Counted from the first letter of the stretch, positions 26,461-35,944 are shown. The stretch: 64,000 nucleotides of DNA from Oceanirhabdus sp942490885 (GCA_942490885.1 CALNYT010000002.1:3534001-3598000); one strand, 5' to 3'. Numbers and translations: made by a program. Notes: generated from the letters alone by a model not told the origin.

Positions 26461-28057
26461 CATTCATTTGTATTAATTTAAGCGAGATAGCTATATTGAG
26501 CTTCTGTTCACTATTTGATAAATCCAGTTTTAATATTTCAGATATTCTCTTTAATCTGTACTTCATTGTATTGTAATGTATAAACAGTTCTTCTGCACTT
26601 TTTTTTAGATTCCAATCATTTTTTGACAACACTTTTACACTTTCCAATAAGTCAGTATTATGTTTTTCATCATATTCTATGAGCATTCCTAAGTTATCAC
26701 TACAAAACCTTTGAGCTTCCGAACTTTGATAAACATGCTGAAGTATGTTAAATATACCTAATTCTTCATAATATATAATATTATCATTACCATAAATGAT
26801 TCTCCCAAGTTTTATTGCTTTTTTAGCTTGAGAATAACTATGATGTACATTCTTTGCACATTCCATATACTTTCCTATTCCAATAGATAATGTAAAGCCA
26901 TAAGATTTGCTGATTATATTTCTCAATTTATCACATATCTTTTTTAGATTATCAATGAAAAATTCTTCCTCTCGATTCCCATGATCTAGAAGAACAACAA
27001 TATAATCACTAAAATTAGCATGGATAATGTTCTTAAAATGTTTTTTAAAATATTTTTTTATATGAAGAAATATTTCTTCTTTTTTATTTATAATTTCTTT
27101 AGTAGGATTATGATTATTCGATTTCAAGTATCTGCTCTTAAAGTCATCAATCTCTACAATAACAGCTATCATTCCTTTGCCAAAATCCCATCCATAAAGT
27201 TCCCCTCTGCGATTTAATTCTTCAAGAGAACTCACATTATCTGTAATTAAATCCTGAACAAATTCCTTTCGATAATTATTTTCTATTTGCTGATTTGAAA
27301 TTTTCTTCTGTACTTGAAGTTTTATTACAGTACTAGCATGTTCTATAGCAATTTTCTCAAAGTCTGTTAAATTGTATTCTAAATCATTATCAAGTACAAT
27401 GATATAACCATATTTTCTAGATTCCATTTCAATTGGGATGCTTTTTTTTGTTGAAATGATTTTGTTAATAATAGAAGATTCATTAAAGTTTATATCCAAA
27501 TCTTCATTAATTTTTCCAATAACATGATTATCAAAATACTTATCATAATACATAATATTCTTTTGAAGTATATCACTCAAATTATCAATAACATTTTGAA
27601 TATTACCACCAAGAACAATTTTATTAGTAAATAATTTCAGGGTTTTCTCAGAGAATTCAAGTCTTTTTGCTTGTTTATTAATAATCTCAGTTTGAACTGA
27701 ACTCACTATATCCGTAGCCAACAACTCCGTAGGCACAGCTATTATAGGAAACTTCAATGAATTTGCCAAATTAATAACTTCTCCTGGCACTTCATGGATA
27801 AATATTCCTAACTTTATTGCTAAAGCAGAAGCTCCTTTTTTCTCCAGGTTAAATATAAGATCAGCCAATTCCATTACATTATCCCTAAAAAAGTAGCCTG
27901 TAGTAATTATTAATTCACTACTTTTTATATTTTCGTACACAGGTACTTCTCCATAACTTATGTTAGTTATAACTCTATTAATTCCTTCTCTACCAGCTAT
28001 AACTTTTGAATTTTTTAACCTTGGTAAAGTTAACATCTCTTTTATTGTCAAACTCAT
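26456..28057 (-). CDS. PucR-family transcriptional regulator
   Basis: A 533-residue regulator. Residues 1-125 form the PucR N-terminal ligand domain (T-I-K-E-M-L-T-L-P-R-L then G-R-E-G-I-N-R-V-I). The middle has a GGDEF-like region with I-G-I-G-K-Y, and the C-terminal HTH_30 domain carries H-Y-N-T-M-K-Y-R-L-K-R-I. Family members control purine, amino acid or gamma-aminobutyrate use. It has its own terminator, lies just upstream of the amidohydrolase and CapA-like genes on the same strand, and probably controls them. Ribosome binding site GGAGG. Confidence 0.88.
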   Translation of the reverse strand: MSLTIKEMLTLPRLKNSKVIAGREGINRVITNISYGEVPVYENIKSSELIITTGYFFRDNVMELADLIFNLEKKGASALAIKLGIFIHEVPGEVINLANSLKFPIIAVPTELLATDIVSSVQTEIINKQAKRLEFSEKTLKLFTNKIVLGGNIQNVIDNLSDILQKNIMYYDKYFDNHVIGKINEDLDINFNESSIINKIISTKKSIPIEMESRKYGYIIVLDNDLEYNLTDFEKIAIEHASTVIKLQVQKKISNQQIENNYRKEFVQDLITDNVSSLEELNRRGELYGWDFGKGMIAVIVEIDDFKSRYLKSNNHNPTKEIINKKEEIFLHIKKYFKKHFKNIIHANFSDYIVVLLDHGNREEEFFIDNLKKICDKLRNIISKSYGFTLSIGIGKYMECAKNVHHSYSQAKKAIKLGRIIYGNDNIIYYEELGIFNILQHVYQSSEAQRFCSDNLGMLIEYDEKHNTDLLESVKVLSKNDWNLKKSAEELFIHYNTMKYRLKRISEILKLDLSNSEQKLNIAISLKLIQMNE

Positions 28058-28154
28058 CTTATTGTAATCCTCCTTTGTTAGTCATATGTTTATTCTTTAG
28101 ATTTATGCTTAACTAAACAGCTACTGATTTTTTAGAGAGATAATAAATCGTATA

Positions 28155-28187
28155 AAAAACACCTGCTTAATATAAGCAAGTGTTTTT
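28155..28187. terminator. Hairpin between the PucR and gerK loci
   Basis: AAAACACCTGCTT pairs with AAGCAAGTGTTTT with one bulge, with A and T tracts on either side. It separates two divergently read loci. The rest of 28058-28506 is an AT-rich control region in which I could not place a confident sigma-G promoter for the germination genes. Confidence 0.6.
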
Positions 28188-28506
28188 ACATAAAATTAAT
28201 TAATCTAATCCAGGTAAATATAGAACCTTAATGAGAACTTCTTTTATAAGATTTTCATTTATAAGTATACTGATATTACCAATATTTATTATATATTATC
28301 ACAAATTACACGCTTTTTATATAACAATTATATATTTTAACTAAGATTTATTCTAGATATTTTTAAGGTTACTTTTAAACATTCAAAAAAGGTTACTAAA
28401 GCCAATATATTATTATATTAATAATAACAATAGATACTAACATACATATATTCTTGAATTATGTGGAAAAATAAATCCAACAATACAACAATAAAGGAGG
28501 TTTTAT

Positions 28507-30039
28507 ATGTCTGGAGTACTTCCAAACGAAAATAGTTTAAATGAAAAATACAAGTTAACTACTTCTTTGAAAGATAATATAAACTTATTTAAAGATATCT
28601 TCAAAAATGACAACACTGTTACATATAGATATTTTGAAAATAAAACTTCTACAATTAATTATTGTCTTATTTTCATTAATGGGATGGTTAGTCGGGATGT
28701 TATTAATGAAAATGTTATATTACCTTTAATTAACTATGATGTTAAACCTACATTAGAAAATACCAATACTATTGATATTTTAATGAAAAAAGTATTGCTT
28801 GTGGATGAACTTAATAAACTATCTAATATGAATGAAATAATAACCAAATTAGTATACGGTGATTCACTGCTTCTGGTTGACGGATATAGTGAATCTTTGA
28901 TAATAAACACAAAAGGATGGGAGAAAAAATCCATATTTGAACCGAAATCAGAAGCAGTAGTGCGTGGTCCTAGAGAAGCATTTACTGAATCAATAGTTAC
29001 CAACTTATCTCTTATAAGAAGAAGAATTAAGTCACATGAATTAAAGATAAAGTTTAGAGAAATAGGATATACAACTAAAACAAGCGTTTGTATATGCTAT
29101 ATTGAAGGTATTGCTCAAGATGATATAATAAATGAACTTGAAAAAAGATTAGATGAAATAGATATCGATGGAATATTAGACTCTGGATATATTGAAGAAT
29201 TTGTACGAGATGAGCCCTTTTCACCTTTTAAAACTATTGGCTCAACTGAAAGACCTGATACTGCTGCTGGCAAACTTTTAGAAGGTAGAATAGTAATAAT
29301 ATGTGATGGAACCCCAATCGTTTTGACTCTTCCTTTTTTATTTATAGAGTATTTTCAAGTAAATGAAGATTATTATACTAATTATATATATGCTTCATTC
29401 AATAGATTAATTAGAATTATAGGTTTTTTTCTAGCTACAAGTATTCCTGCCATATATGTAGCTCTAACCACACATCACCAAGAATTAATTCCAACTCCAC
29501 TTTTATTAAGTATTTATAACGCTAGAGAAGGTGTCCCTTTTCCTACTTTTTTAGAAGCTATATTAATGCTATTGACTTTTGAAATACTAAGAGAAGCAGG
29601 TGTTAGATTACCTAAACCTATTGGTCCGGCAGTAAGTATTGTAGGAGCATTGGTATTAGGTGAATCGGCAGTATCTGCAAATCTTATTAGCGCCCCTATG
29701 GTAATAGTAACAGCTATAACAGGAATATCGAGCTTTTTACTCCCTAAAATGCTTGGAGGATTGATAATTATTAGAGTAGTATTTTTATTTTTATCCTCAT
29801 TTTTAGGATTACATGGCTATATCTTTGGTATCATTGGTCTTTTTATTCATTTAATGTCCATGAAGTCTTTTGGAGTATACTATATGTTATATTTAACTTC
29901 ATTTACAAAAGATGATATTCAAGATATTGGAATCAGAGTACCCTGGTGGCTCATGAAATACAGAACAAAGATAGTAGCAAAAAATCCATTTCGTTCTACA
30001 AAAAATTATGATATAAAAAAAATAAAGACTAAGGAATAA
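28507..30039 (+). CDS. gerKA: Spore germination receptor A subunit
   Basis: A 510-residue GerA-family protein. A cytosolic N-terminal region of about 240 residues, with V-R-G-P-R-E-A-F-T-E-S (151-161), is followed by several membrane helices, including A-T-S-I-P-A-I-Y-V-A-L-T-T-H-H and G-P-A-V-S-I-V-G-A-L. It forms a nutrient receptor in the inner membrane of the spore with the B and C subunits. The start has an AAGGAGG ribosome binding site. The A and C genes lie together and the B gene faces them, as in Clostridium gerK loci. Confidence 0.92.
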   Translation: MSGVLPNENSLNEKYKLTTSLKDNINLFKDIFKNDNTVTYRYFENKTSTINYCLIFINGMVSRDVINENVILPLINYDVKPTLENTNTIDILMKKVLLVDELNKLSNMNEIITKLVYGDSLLLVDGYSESLIINTKGWEKKSIFEPKSEAVVRGPREAFTESIVTNLSLIRRRIKSHELKIKFREIGYTTKTSVCICYIEGIAQDDIINELEKRLDEIDIDGILDSGYIEEFVRDEPFSPFKTIGSTERPDTAAGKLLEGRIVIICDGTPIVLTLPFLFIEYFQVNEDYYTNYIYASFNRLIRIIGFFLATSIPAIYVALTTHHQELIPTPLLLSIYNAREGVPFPTFLEAILMLLTFEILREAGVRLPKPIGPAVSIVGALVLGESAVSANLISAPMVIVTAITGISSFLLPKMLGGLIIIRVVFLFLSSFLGLHGYIFGIIGLFIHLMSMKSFGVYYMLYLTSFTKDDIQDIGIRVPWWLMKYRTKIVAKNPFRSTKNYDIKKIKTKE

Positions 30040-30044
30040 TTGAA

Positions 30045-31211
30045 ATGTCAAATATGAGTAAAATAAAAGCAACTAGTTGTATAGTAATTTGTATACTAAT
30101 AAGTTTTTTATTAACTTCCTGTTGGAGTTATAAAGAAGCAAATGATTTTGATATTGTTATGGGTGCAGGTGTAGATTGGGATAATTTTAAAAATAAATAT
30201 ATTATTACATTCGAAATCTTCTCCACAACAGTAGAGGAAACAGATGAAAAAACTGCAAAATTGATTCAACATAAAGGAAAAACATTATTCAAAGCCATAA
30301 GAAATATTATTGAGAAAAATGGCAAACCTGCTTATTGGCCGCATACAAAAGTAATTATTATTGGAAAAGATATGGCTGAACATGGTATTATTCCCTTAAT
30401 CGATTATACTATGAGAGATGCTGAATTTAGACCAGACATGAAAATATTAGTATCAGCTGAAAGTAGTGCTGCTGATATTTTTATTAAAAACAATGATAAC
30501 AATAAAATGATAAGTACTAAACTTGAAGAAATTTTAAATTATCAAGGTAAAGTAGGAACCTATAAAAGAGTATTCTTCTGGGATTTGACTAATAAATTGT
30601 ATCGTGAAGGTTATGAGTCAATAATTCCACTAGTCTATAACGATAACACTGATAAGAAGTCTATCACAAGAATTTCTGGGCTTGCAGTATTCAAAAAAGA
30701 TAAAATGATAGGCACCCTTAATAATAATGAAGCTATGTACTATTTATTTATCGATGATGATATTACAAATCAACCATTTGTTATTGATCAAGTAGTTGAT
30801 GATGAAACTCTCAATATTAGCTTAGAAATTTTAAAAAACAAAACTAAGATAACTCCAATAAAAAAAGATAACAAGATATTTATAAAAATTGATATTAAAA
30901 CAGAAGTTGCTATATCCGAAATAGATGGAACAGTAGATGTAATTAAAGAAAACACGAGAAAGAAATTAGAAAAAGATACCGAGAAAAAAATTGAAGAAAA
31001 TATTAAAAATCTAATAACTAAAGTTCAAACGAATTATAATAGTGATATCTTTGGCTTTGGCAATAAAATAAAAAAAGGTATGCCTAATGAATGGAATAAA
31101 ATAGGTAGGCAATGGGATCAATATTTCCCCAGTTTAGATGTTGAAGTAACTTCAGAAGTTAAAATTACTAAGAGTGCTTTACTGTCTAAACCACATAGAA
31201 TAGCAGAATAA
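30045..31211 (+). CDS. gerKC: Spore germination receptor C subunit lipoprotein
   Basis: A 388-residue Ger(x)C-family lipoprotein. The signal peptide ends L-L-T-S-C at residue 26 or so, giving a lipobox Cys that anchors the protein to the outer face of the spore inner membrane. The family-typical W-S-Y-K-E-A-N-D and V-M-G-A-G-V-D-W follow. The gene begins five bases after gerKA, in one transcript with it and with the small membrane gene that follows. Confidence 0.92.
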   Translation: MSNMSKIKATSCIVICILISFLLTSCWSYKEANDFDIVMGAGVDWDNFKNKYIITFEIFSTTVEETDEKTAKLIQHKGKTLFKAIRNIIEKNGKPAYWPHTKVIIIGKDMAEHGIIPLIDYTMRDAEFRPDMKILVSAESSAADIFIKNNDNNKMISTKLEEILNYQGKVGTYKRVFFWDLTNKLYREGYESIIPLVYNDNTDKKSITRISGLAVFKKDKMIGTLNNNEAMYYLFIDDDITNQPFVIDQVVDDETLNISLEILKNKTKITPIKKDNKIFIKIDIKTEVAISEIDGTVDVIKENTRKKLEKDTEKKIEENIKNLITKVQTNYNSDIFGFGNKIKKGMPNEWNKIGRQWDQYFPSLDVEVTSEVKITKSALLSKPHRIAE

Positions 31212-31230
31212 TTAAAAAGGATATGAGTAT

Positions 31231-31446
31231 ATGTTTATAACTGTTATAATTTTATTTATCTATTTATTAATTGGTGTAATTGAAATTACACCTTTATATA
31301 AAAATAAGGAGAAAAGAAAACTATTTGTATACTCCATATTCATTTCAATTTCTTTTGTATTAAGTATACTTCTTAGTAGAGGAGTTAAAATTCCAGATCC
31401 CACAGATGGATTTAGGTTTATTGTTGAGTCTATAATAGAAAAATAG
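31231..31446 (+). CDS. Small membrane protein of the gerK operon
   Basis: A 71-residue protein with two membrane segments (about 2-20 and 32-48) and a short soluble C-terminus. It lies 19 bases after gerKC, with an AAGGATATGAGT ribosome binding site, and ends in the shared terminator. Small two-helix D proteins accompany some Ger receptors and tune their activity, so this may be such a protein. The call rests on position and topology. Confidence 0.65.
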   Translation: MFITVIILFIYLLIGVIEITPLYKNKEKRKLFVYSIFISISFVLSILLSRGVKIPDPTDGFRFIVESIIEK

Positions 31447-31480
31447 AGGTATACTAGTATTTGATTCTTAGTATACCTCT
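31445..31480. terminator. Bidirectional terminator between gerK gene blocks
   Basis: AGAGGTATACTA (31445-31456) is the reverse complement of TAGTATACCTCT (31469-31480). It overlaps the ends of both convergent genes, so the same hairpin stops both transcripts. Confidence 0.85.
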
Positions 31481-32570
31481 ATTTATTATTTAAGCTTCTA
31501 GTTTTATGTATTTCAGCACCAAGCCATATTATAACTGGAAAAATCACTTGAAAAATAACTGCATAATATCTCCAAATATTAAAAGCCCATTCCCCTATTT
31601 CCATAATACTATCTTGTACTATAAAAGCATAGCAAATCATCATTATTGCAACTGGAGTTACAATAAAACCATATTCATCAAAATTAAACATTTTTGCAAT
31701 ACCTTTACAATTTCCTAAAAGACATACACTTATTTCTATAAATCCACTTCCTAAAAAAGCAATAGAAACTAGGATTTCCATCCTCTGAATTGTATTTCCT
31801 ATACTTATTCTACTAGCCATTGTATGTGCAGGAAAATAATGCGCAGTATACCCGAATTCGCCCAAAACCAAGATTTCACTAAATATCAAGCAGAACAGTA
31901 CAAAACCTCCTATTAGTAATCCCTTTCTAAAAATTTTATATGAAGATTTATTGGTTTTTAAATTTGAAAAGATAAGACAAAATACAACAGTTTCAGCAAA
32001 AGGAAAAGAAAAAACAGAAAAAGCTCCTCCAATAACTGGATTGATTCCTTTGTATAAAACGGGCTTAATGTTGTTCAGCTGCATATTTGGCATGGATAAT
32101 ATTATTGTAACAAAAACTAACAATATAATTACTATTACACCTAGTTCTGACCATCTACCTAATAATTTTAATCCTTTTTTCACAGCCCAAATACACAAAA
32201 ACATCATAGCTGACATAAATACAACCATTGGAGTTTCATTTGCTGAAACAATAGTAATAAATTCACCAAAATCTCTTATTATTAATGAGCCTAGATGAAA
32301 AGGAAACCATATATACAATATAGATATTATTTTACCAAATAACTTACCAAAAACTATTTCAAGTATATCAAATAAATCATTTCCTTTATAAAGGGAGAGA
32401 ATCCTTGCATAAATAATAATCACTGGAAAAGAAAATATCAATCCTGAAATAACAGCTAAATAAGAATCTCTTCCCGCTTCTGCTCCTACCCCTAGTACAA
32501 GTGTACTTCCCAGTATGAACAATGTTACTAAACTAATACCTTGTTTATCTGAAATAACTTCTTTGTACAT
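31479..32570 (-). CDS. gerKB: Spore germination receptor B subunit (APC-like permease)
   Basis: A 363-residue, roughly ten-helix membrane protein of the GerAB/endospore germination permease family, starting with the typical K-Q-G-I-S-L-V-T-L-F-I-L-G-S. It is thought to bind the germinant inside the spore membrane with gerKA and gerKC. It faces the other gerK genes, an arrangement known for clostridial gerKB, and thus may be expressed separately. Confidence 0.9.
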   Translation of the reverse strand: MYKEVISDKQGISLVTLFILGSTLVLGVGAEAGRDSYLAVISGLIFSFPVIIIYARILSLYKGNDLFDILEIVFGKLFGKIISILYIWFPFHLGSLIIRDFGEFITIVSANETPMVVFMSAMMFLCIWAVKKGLKLLGRWSELGVIVIILLVFVTIILSMPNMQLNNIKPVLYKGINPVIGGAFSVFSFPFAETVVFCLIFSNLKTNKSSYKIFRKGLLIGGFVLFCLIFSEILVLGEFGYTAHYFPAHTMASRISIGNTIQRMEILVSIAFLGSGFIEISVCLLGNCKGIAKMFNFDEYGFIVTPVAIMMICYAFIVQDSIMEIGEWAFNIWRYYAVIFQVIFPVIIWLGAEIHKTRSLNNK

Positions 32571-32819
32571 TCTTTACCTCCAAGGATAAAATAAATAACT
32601 TATAATTATTATTAGGAAAAACTAGGCTTTTAATACTACTTCATGTAATATAATATAAGGCAAGTGAGTCCATCAAAGCCTGTCGTTGCCAGATATATAG
32701 TTCATTTTTTTCCAATTGATGACATACACCTTAGGTCACAACACAATTTTTATCCTTAATGCTCTTCTGGGTTTAATTCTACTTTTGTGTGGCATAAAAA
32801 AAGCTATAGACATAGTTAT

Positions 32820-32985
32820 TCAATGGTTTTTAGTAAGTAATTTTATCACTCTTTCAACATCTTTTAATCTCGCTTCTTCTTTTCCTTTTTCTATTCCTCT
32901 CTCTTCTACCTTAGGATCATAAAAACTCTTCACCATTTCTTTTACCTCCATCTCTATATTTATATATTTAGTATATTGGATAATA
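32820..32985 (-). pseudogene. Rpn/PD-(D/E)XK-type remnant, copy 2
   Basis: The minus strand reads Q-Y-T-K-Y-I-N-I-E-M-E-V-K, then M-V-K-S-F-Y-D-P-K-V-E-E-R-G and ends A-R-L-K-D-V-E-R-V-I-K-L-L-T-K-N-H. It is the same C-terminal piece seen in the remnant at 4419-4947, without the front half. The sequence after the stop, with TTCTACTTTTGTG and GCATAAAAAAAGCTATA, is also shared. It is a second, shorter footprint of the same gene. The remaining parts of 32571-33172 hold nothing I can name. Confidence 0.65.
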
Positions 32986-33172
32986 TATCTTTCATGATAT
33001 CACCTTCATAGAATCGACTTATATAAGTTAATTATATTATAAATTAGCAAATCTTGTAGCAATGTTGATTGAACTATGGAATTATTTTGTAAAACACAAA
33101 AAAGCTATCAGAATGCTTTAATAACTGCACTTTGATAGCTTTTATATGTTTTTTTACTTGAAATATTAAATC

Positions 33173-33547
33173 TTATTGTGGTATCTTTTCCACAATATCA
33201 TCATCTAAACATATCCCAATACCATTAGAAACAAACCAACCTCCTGGTTTTAACCTCCGTTGAAGTGTTTCTTCTTCACTTTGAATTAATAAAAACTGAT
33301 AGAATTCATCATCTTCATTAGAATCTCCCCAAAGACAATCATCATTTACAAGATGACAGGATAATTCATAATAGTTATTAGTGTCTAGATAGTAATTACA
33401 CCATTTTTCTCTTTGAAGAATTTCTTTAACTAGGTTCACATCATTATTAGCTATCTTCATCAATGCTTTATAAATAATAATACTATCATCTTGATCTGTG
33501 CCCATTCTTTGTTCTATATCAATTAATATTTGACTTGTGTTGTTCAT
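33173..33547 (-). CDS. Small acidic protein of unknown family, cut off from its operon by an IS
   Basis: A 124-residue protein starting M-N-N-T-S-Q-I-L-I-D, chosen because GGAGGAATAAACTC directly precedes that ATG. It is acidic, with a conserved-looking C-terminus (L-K-P-G-G-W-F-V-S-N then I-C-L-D-D-D-I-V). I do not recognise the family; two remnants of relatives lie at 6785-6944 and 7091-7158. An insertion sequence sits exactly upstream of the ribosome binding site, and the target duplication has restored the site. Without the element it would directly follow the 86-codon gene at 34985-35245. It may now lack a promoter. Confidence 0.6.
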   Translation of the reverse strand: MNNTSQILIDIEQRMGTDQDDSIIIYKALMKIANNDVNLVKEILQREKWCNYYLDTNNYYELSCHLVNDDCLWGDSNEDDEFYQFLLIQSEEETLQRRLKPGGWFVSNGIGICLDDDIVEKIPQ

Positions 33548-33550
33548 GAG

Positions 33551-33560
33551 TTTATTCCTC
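33551..33560. repeat. Target site duplication of the ISAs1-type element, left copy
   Basis: TTTATTCCTC occurs here and again at 34947-34956, directly outside the two ends of the element. On the minus strand this copy supplies GAGGAATAAA, the ribosome binding site of 33173-33547. Confidence 0.9.
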
Positions 33561-34946
33561 CAGGGCAAACGCATATAAGATTTTTGGGCGGTAGCCCTTT
33601 TATTTTTGCCAATTAGTGATTATAATTGATGAAGTAGAACAAAAGAGAAAGGAAGATTACTATTAAACAAGACATATTCGATATTGAAGAAATTATTTTT
33701 GATGTATTTAATGAATTAACTGATCCTAGAACAGGAAGTAATTCTCGCCATAAATTAGTAGATATAATGGCGATAGCCATGTGTGCGGTAACCTCCGGCG
33801 CTGAGGGGTGGACACAAATGGAAGCTTTCGGTCAAGCAAAAGAAGAATGGTTAAAAAAATACCTAGAATTGCCTCATGGAATTCCATCACATGATACTTT
33901 TAGCAGAGTTATTTCATGTATTAAACCAGATGAATTTCAAGAATGTTTCATTGAATTAATGAAACATTTCACCAATGTAACTGATGGTGAAATTGTTTCT
34001 ATTGATGGCAAGACATTGAGAGGTTCTCATGATGAAAATACTCATACTTCAGTAACTCATATGGTTAGTGCTTGGGCTAACGCAAATCAACTTGTTCTTG
34101 GTCAAGTAAAGACACATGAAAAATCGAATGAGATAACAGCAATTCCTCAGTTATTAAAGCTTTTAGAGCTTAAAGACACCGTTGTTACGATAGATGCCAT
34201 GGGATGTCAAAAATCTATAGCTAAAAATATCGTAGATAAAGAAGCAGACTATATTTTAGCACTAAAAGATAATCATAAGAATCTTTGTACTGATACAAAA
34301 CTTTTTTTTGATTCTCTATTAAATAATGAATTTGAAGATTTCACTTATCAATATCATCAAACAAAAGAGAAAGACCTTGGAAGAATTGAAACAAGAACAT
34401 ATTACCTTGTGAATGATATTGAATGGCTTGAGTGTAGAACTGATTGGAAAAATCTCAATGGAATTGGTATGGTTGAAAGCAAGCGTATAGTTGATGATAA
34501 AGAAAGTGTTGAACGTAGGTATTATATTACTAGTCTTAATGATAATGTTGAACTCTTTGCCAAAGGAGTGCGAAAGCACTGGGGAATAGAGAATAAAGTT
34601 CACTGGGTGTTAGATGTATCATTCAATGAAGATAAATGCCGAATTAGAAAAGATCATTCAGCTGCAAACTTGGCAGTTATAAGGCATATATCAATGAATT
34701 TATTAAGGAAAGAGAAAACATTTAAAGGTGGCATAAAAACAAAAAAGCTTAAATGTGGATGGGAAGTTGAATATCTAGAAAAAGTTATATTCACACCACT
34801 CCGCGGTTAAAAAATAATCAAAAAATACTTACAGGGTAAATATAGGGTGTAATTTCTGAATATTCAGTTTTGGGATATTTAAGTTAATTATTTTTATAAG
34901 AATAAAAAAATCTCAAATCACCCTATTTATGTATGCGTTTTCCCTG
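33561..34946 (+). mobile_element. Complete ISAs1-family insertion sequence, 1386 bp
   Basis: The ends are inverted repeats: CAGGGCAAACGCATA at the left and, read inward from the right, CAGGGAAAACGCATA, 14 of 15 bases alike. A 10-bp direct repeat TTTATTCCTC flanks it, the size expected for this family. Inside is one long transposase gene. The intact ends and perfect target duplication point to a recent insertion. Confidence 0.92.
33662..34810 (+). CDS. ISAs1-family DDE transposase
   Basis: The frame is open from at least 33650. The first ATG at 33767 lies inside the conserved N-terminal domain, since F-N-E-L-T-D-P-R-T-G-S-N-S-R-H-K-L precedes it in frame. An ATT codon at 33662, seven bases after AAAGGAAG, is the best candidate start, giving about 382 residues, the family's usual length. 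The catalytic part includes S-I-D-G-K-T-L-R-G-S, T-I-D-A-M-G-C-Q and H-W-G-I-E-N-K-V-H-W-V-L-D-V-S-F, which hold the D-D-E triad. Either translation starts at ATT, as happens in some insertion sequences, or the start codon has mutated. Confidence 0.85.
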   Translation: MKQDIFDIEEIIFDVFNELTDPRTGSNSRHKLVDIMAIAMCAVTSGAEGWTQMEAFGQAKEEWLKKYLELPHGIPSHDTFSRVISCIKPDEFQECFIELMKHFTNVTDGEIVSIDGKTLRGSHDENTHTSVTHMVSAWANANQLVLGQVKTHEKSNEITAIPQLLKLLELKDTVVTIDAMGCQKSIAKNIVDKEADYILALKDNHKNLCTDTKLFFDSLLNNEFEDFTYQYHQTKEKDLGRIETRTYYLVNDIEWLECRTDWKNLNGIGMVESKRIVDDKESVERRYYITSLNDNVELFAKGVRKHWGIENKVHWVLDVSFNEDKCRIRKDHSAANLAVIRHISMNLLRKEKTFKGGIKTKKLKCGWEVEYLEKVIFTPLRG

Positions 34947-34956
34947 TTTATTCCTC
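34947..34956. repeat. Target site duplication of the ISAs1-type element, right copy
   Basis: Second copy of TTTATTCCTC, directly outside the right inverted repeat. It lies between the element and the stop of the gene at 34985-35245. Confidence 0.9.
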
Positions 34957-34984
34957 TCTTAACTATTTACAACTTAATCATTTG

Positions 34985-35245
34985 TTATTCAATATATTCC
35001 TTAATACTATGCTCTGTATAAGTTTCCTTGTAATTATCCCATAGTCTATAAGAAAATACATTATCAAAATTGGTTTCTTTTAGATATTCATTTTCTATTA
35101 AAAGATTATTAAAAGCATCAAGTGAATTCTCACCCGATGCTATACCTATCACTTGAAGGTTTTCAATATCGGGTTCTATGTATTCTGAATTGGATTGATA
35201 AGTGTAGCCTTCTTGGGTTAGGAAGATGTAATTATTTATTTTCAT
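34985..35245 (-). CDS. Small acidic protein of unknown function, former operon partner
   Basis: An 86-residue acidic protein (M-K-I-N-N-Y-I-F-L-T-Q-E-G-Y-T) with no motif I can assign. It has an AAAGGA ribosome binding site. Joining the sequence across the insertion sequence puts the start of 33173-33547 about 46 bases after its stop, so the two were one operon. Toxin-antitoxin or immunity-type pairing is possible but unsupported. Confidence 0.6.
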   Translation of the reverse strand: MKINNYIFLTQEGYTYQSNSEYIEPDIENLQVIGIASGENSLDAFNNLLIENEYLKETNFDNVFSYRLWDNYKETYTEHSIKEYIE

Positions 35246-35667
35246 ATGCTGCGTTTCCTTTGATGTAGTTATAGAGTTTCAAGTTCAATTATTGATTCAT
35301 ACTTGTACAAAACATCTTGAACCATGCTGATTTTGATACAAGTATAAATTTAATTTCACTGTGAAATCTCGATTATTGATCAAGATCGTAACATAATTAT
35401 TTTTGGAAATCAATATTAATATTAATTATTTTATTTCCTCAATATCTCCTTGTTAATACTAAAAGATATATTTTCTCCATTGAGAATATGCCTCAAACAT
35501 CCTGAAATCATATGGATAATTTTACACCTCTGGAGTCGTAGGAGATGATTAGGAATTATATCCTTTCATATTTCACCACAATTTATGATTGGAGTCTATT
35601 TACCCGTTTATTGTATAATTATATCATATAGGGTACGATTTTACTTTTATATAATATGTCTAAAAAG

Positions 35668-35698
35668 AAACCCATCATGAGTTTTTCATGATGGGTTT
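35668..35698. terminator. Perfect 13-bp hairpin
   Basis: AAACCCATCATGA (35668-35680) is the reverse complement of TCATGATGGGTTT (35686-35698). It lies in the 700-base gap 35246-35944. The minus strand at 35700-35880 also shows a short open stretch (G-R-L-I-I-S-Y-N-S-E-S-K-A-M) that may be a gene remnant, with a stop just before it; I see nothing else there. Confidence 0.6.
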
Positions 35699-35944
35699 AG
35701 GTGTTAATTTTTGTAGAGTGCCAGTCACCTTACTAAAACTGGGACAATTTTTGCTGTTATTAATTACATATCCATTACCTTTTCCAACATGTTCTCTCTT
35801 AATAGTTAATATATTCTTTGGAATTTGAGTGATTGTCATAGCTTTGCTCTCACTATTATATGAAATAATTAACCGTCCCTGATTTCCTTAGTAAAATTCT
35901 AAATACTTCTCTATTGTGAATATCGATGTTGCTGTTTAATTGTT

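Noticed and set aside
28380..28506. A sigma-G promoter for gerKA
   Set aside because: GATACTA near 28434 resembles a -10 box but no fitting -35 lies 17-18 bases upstream.
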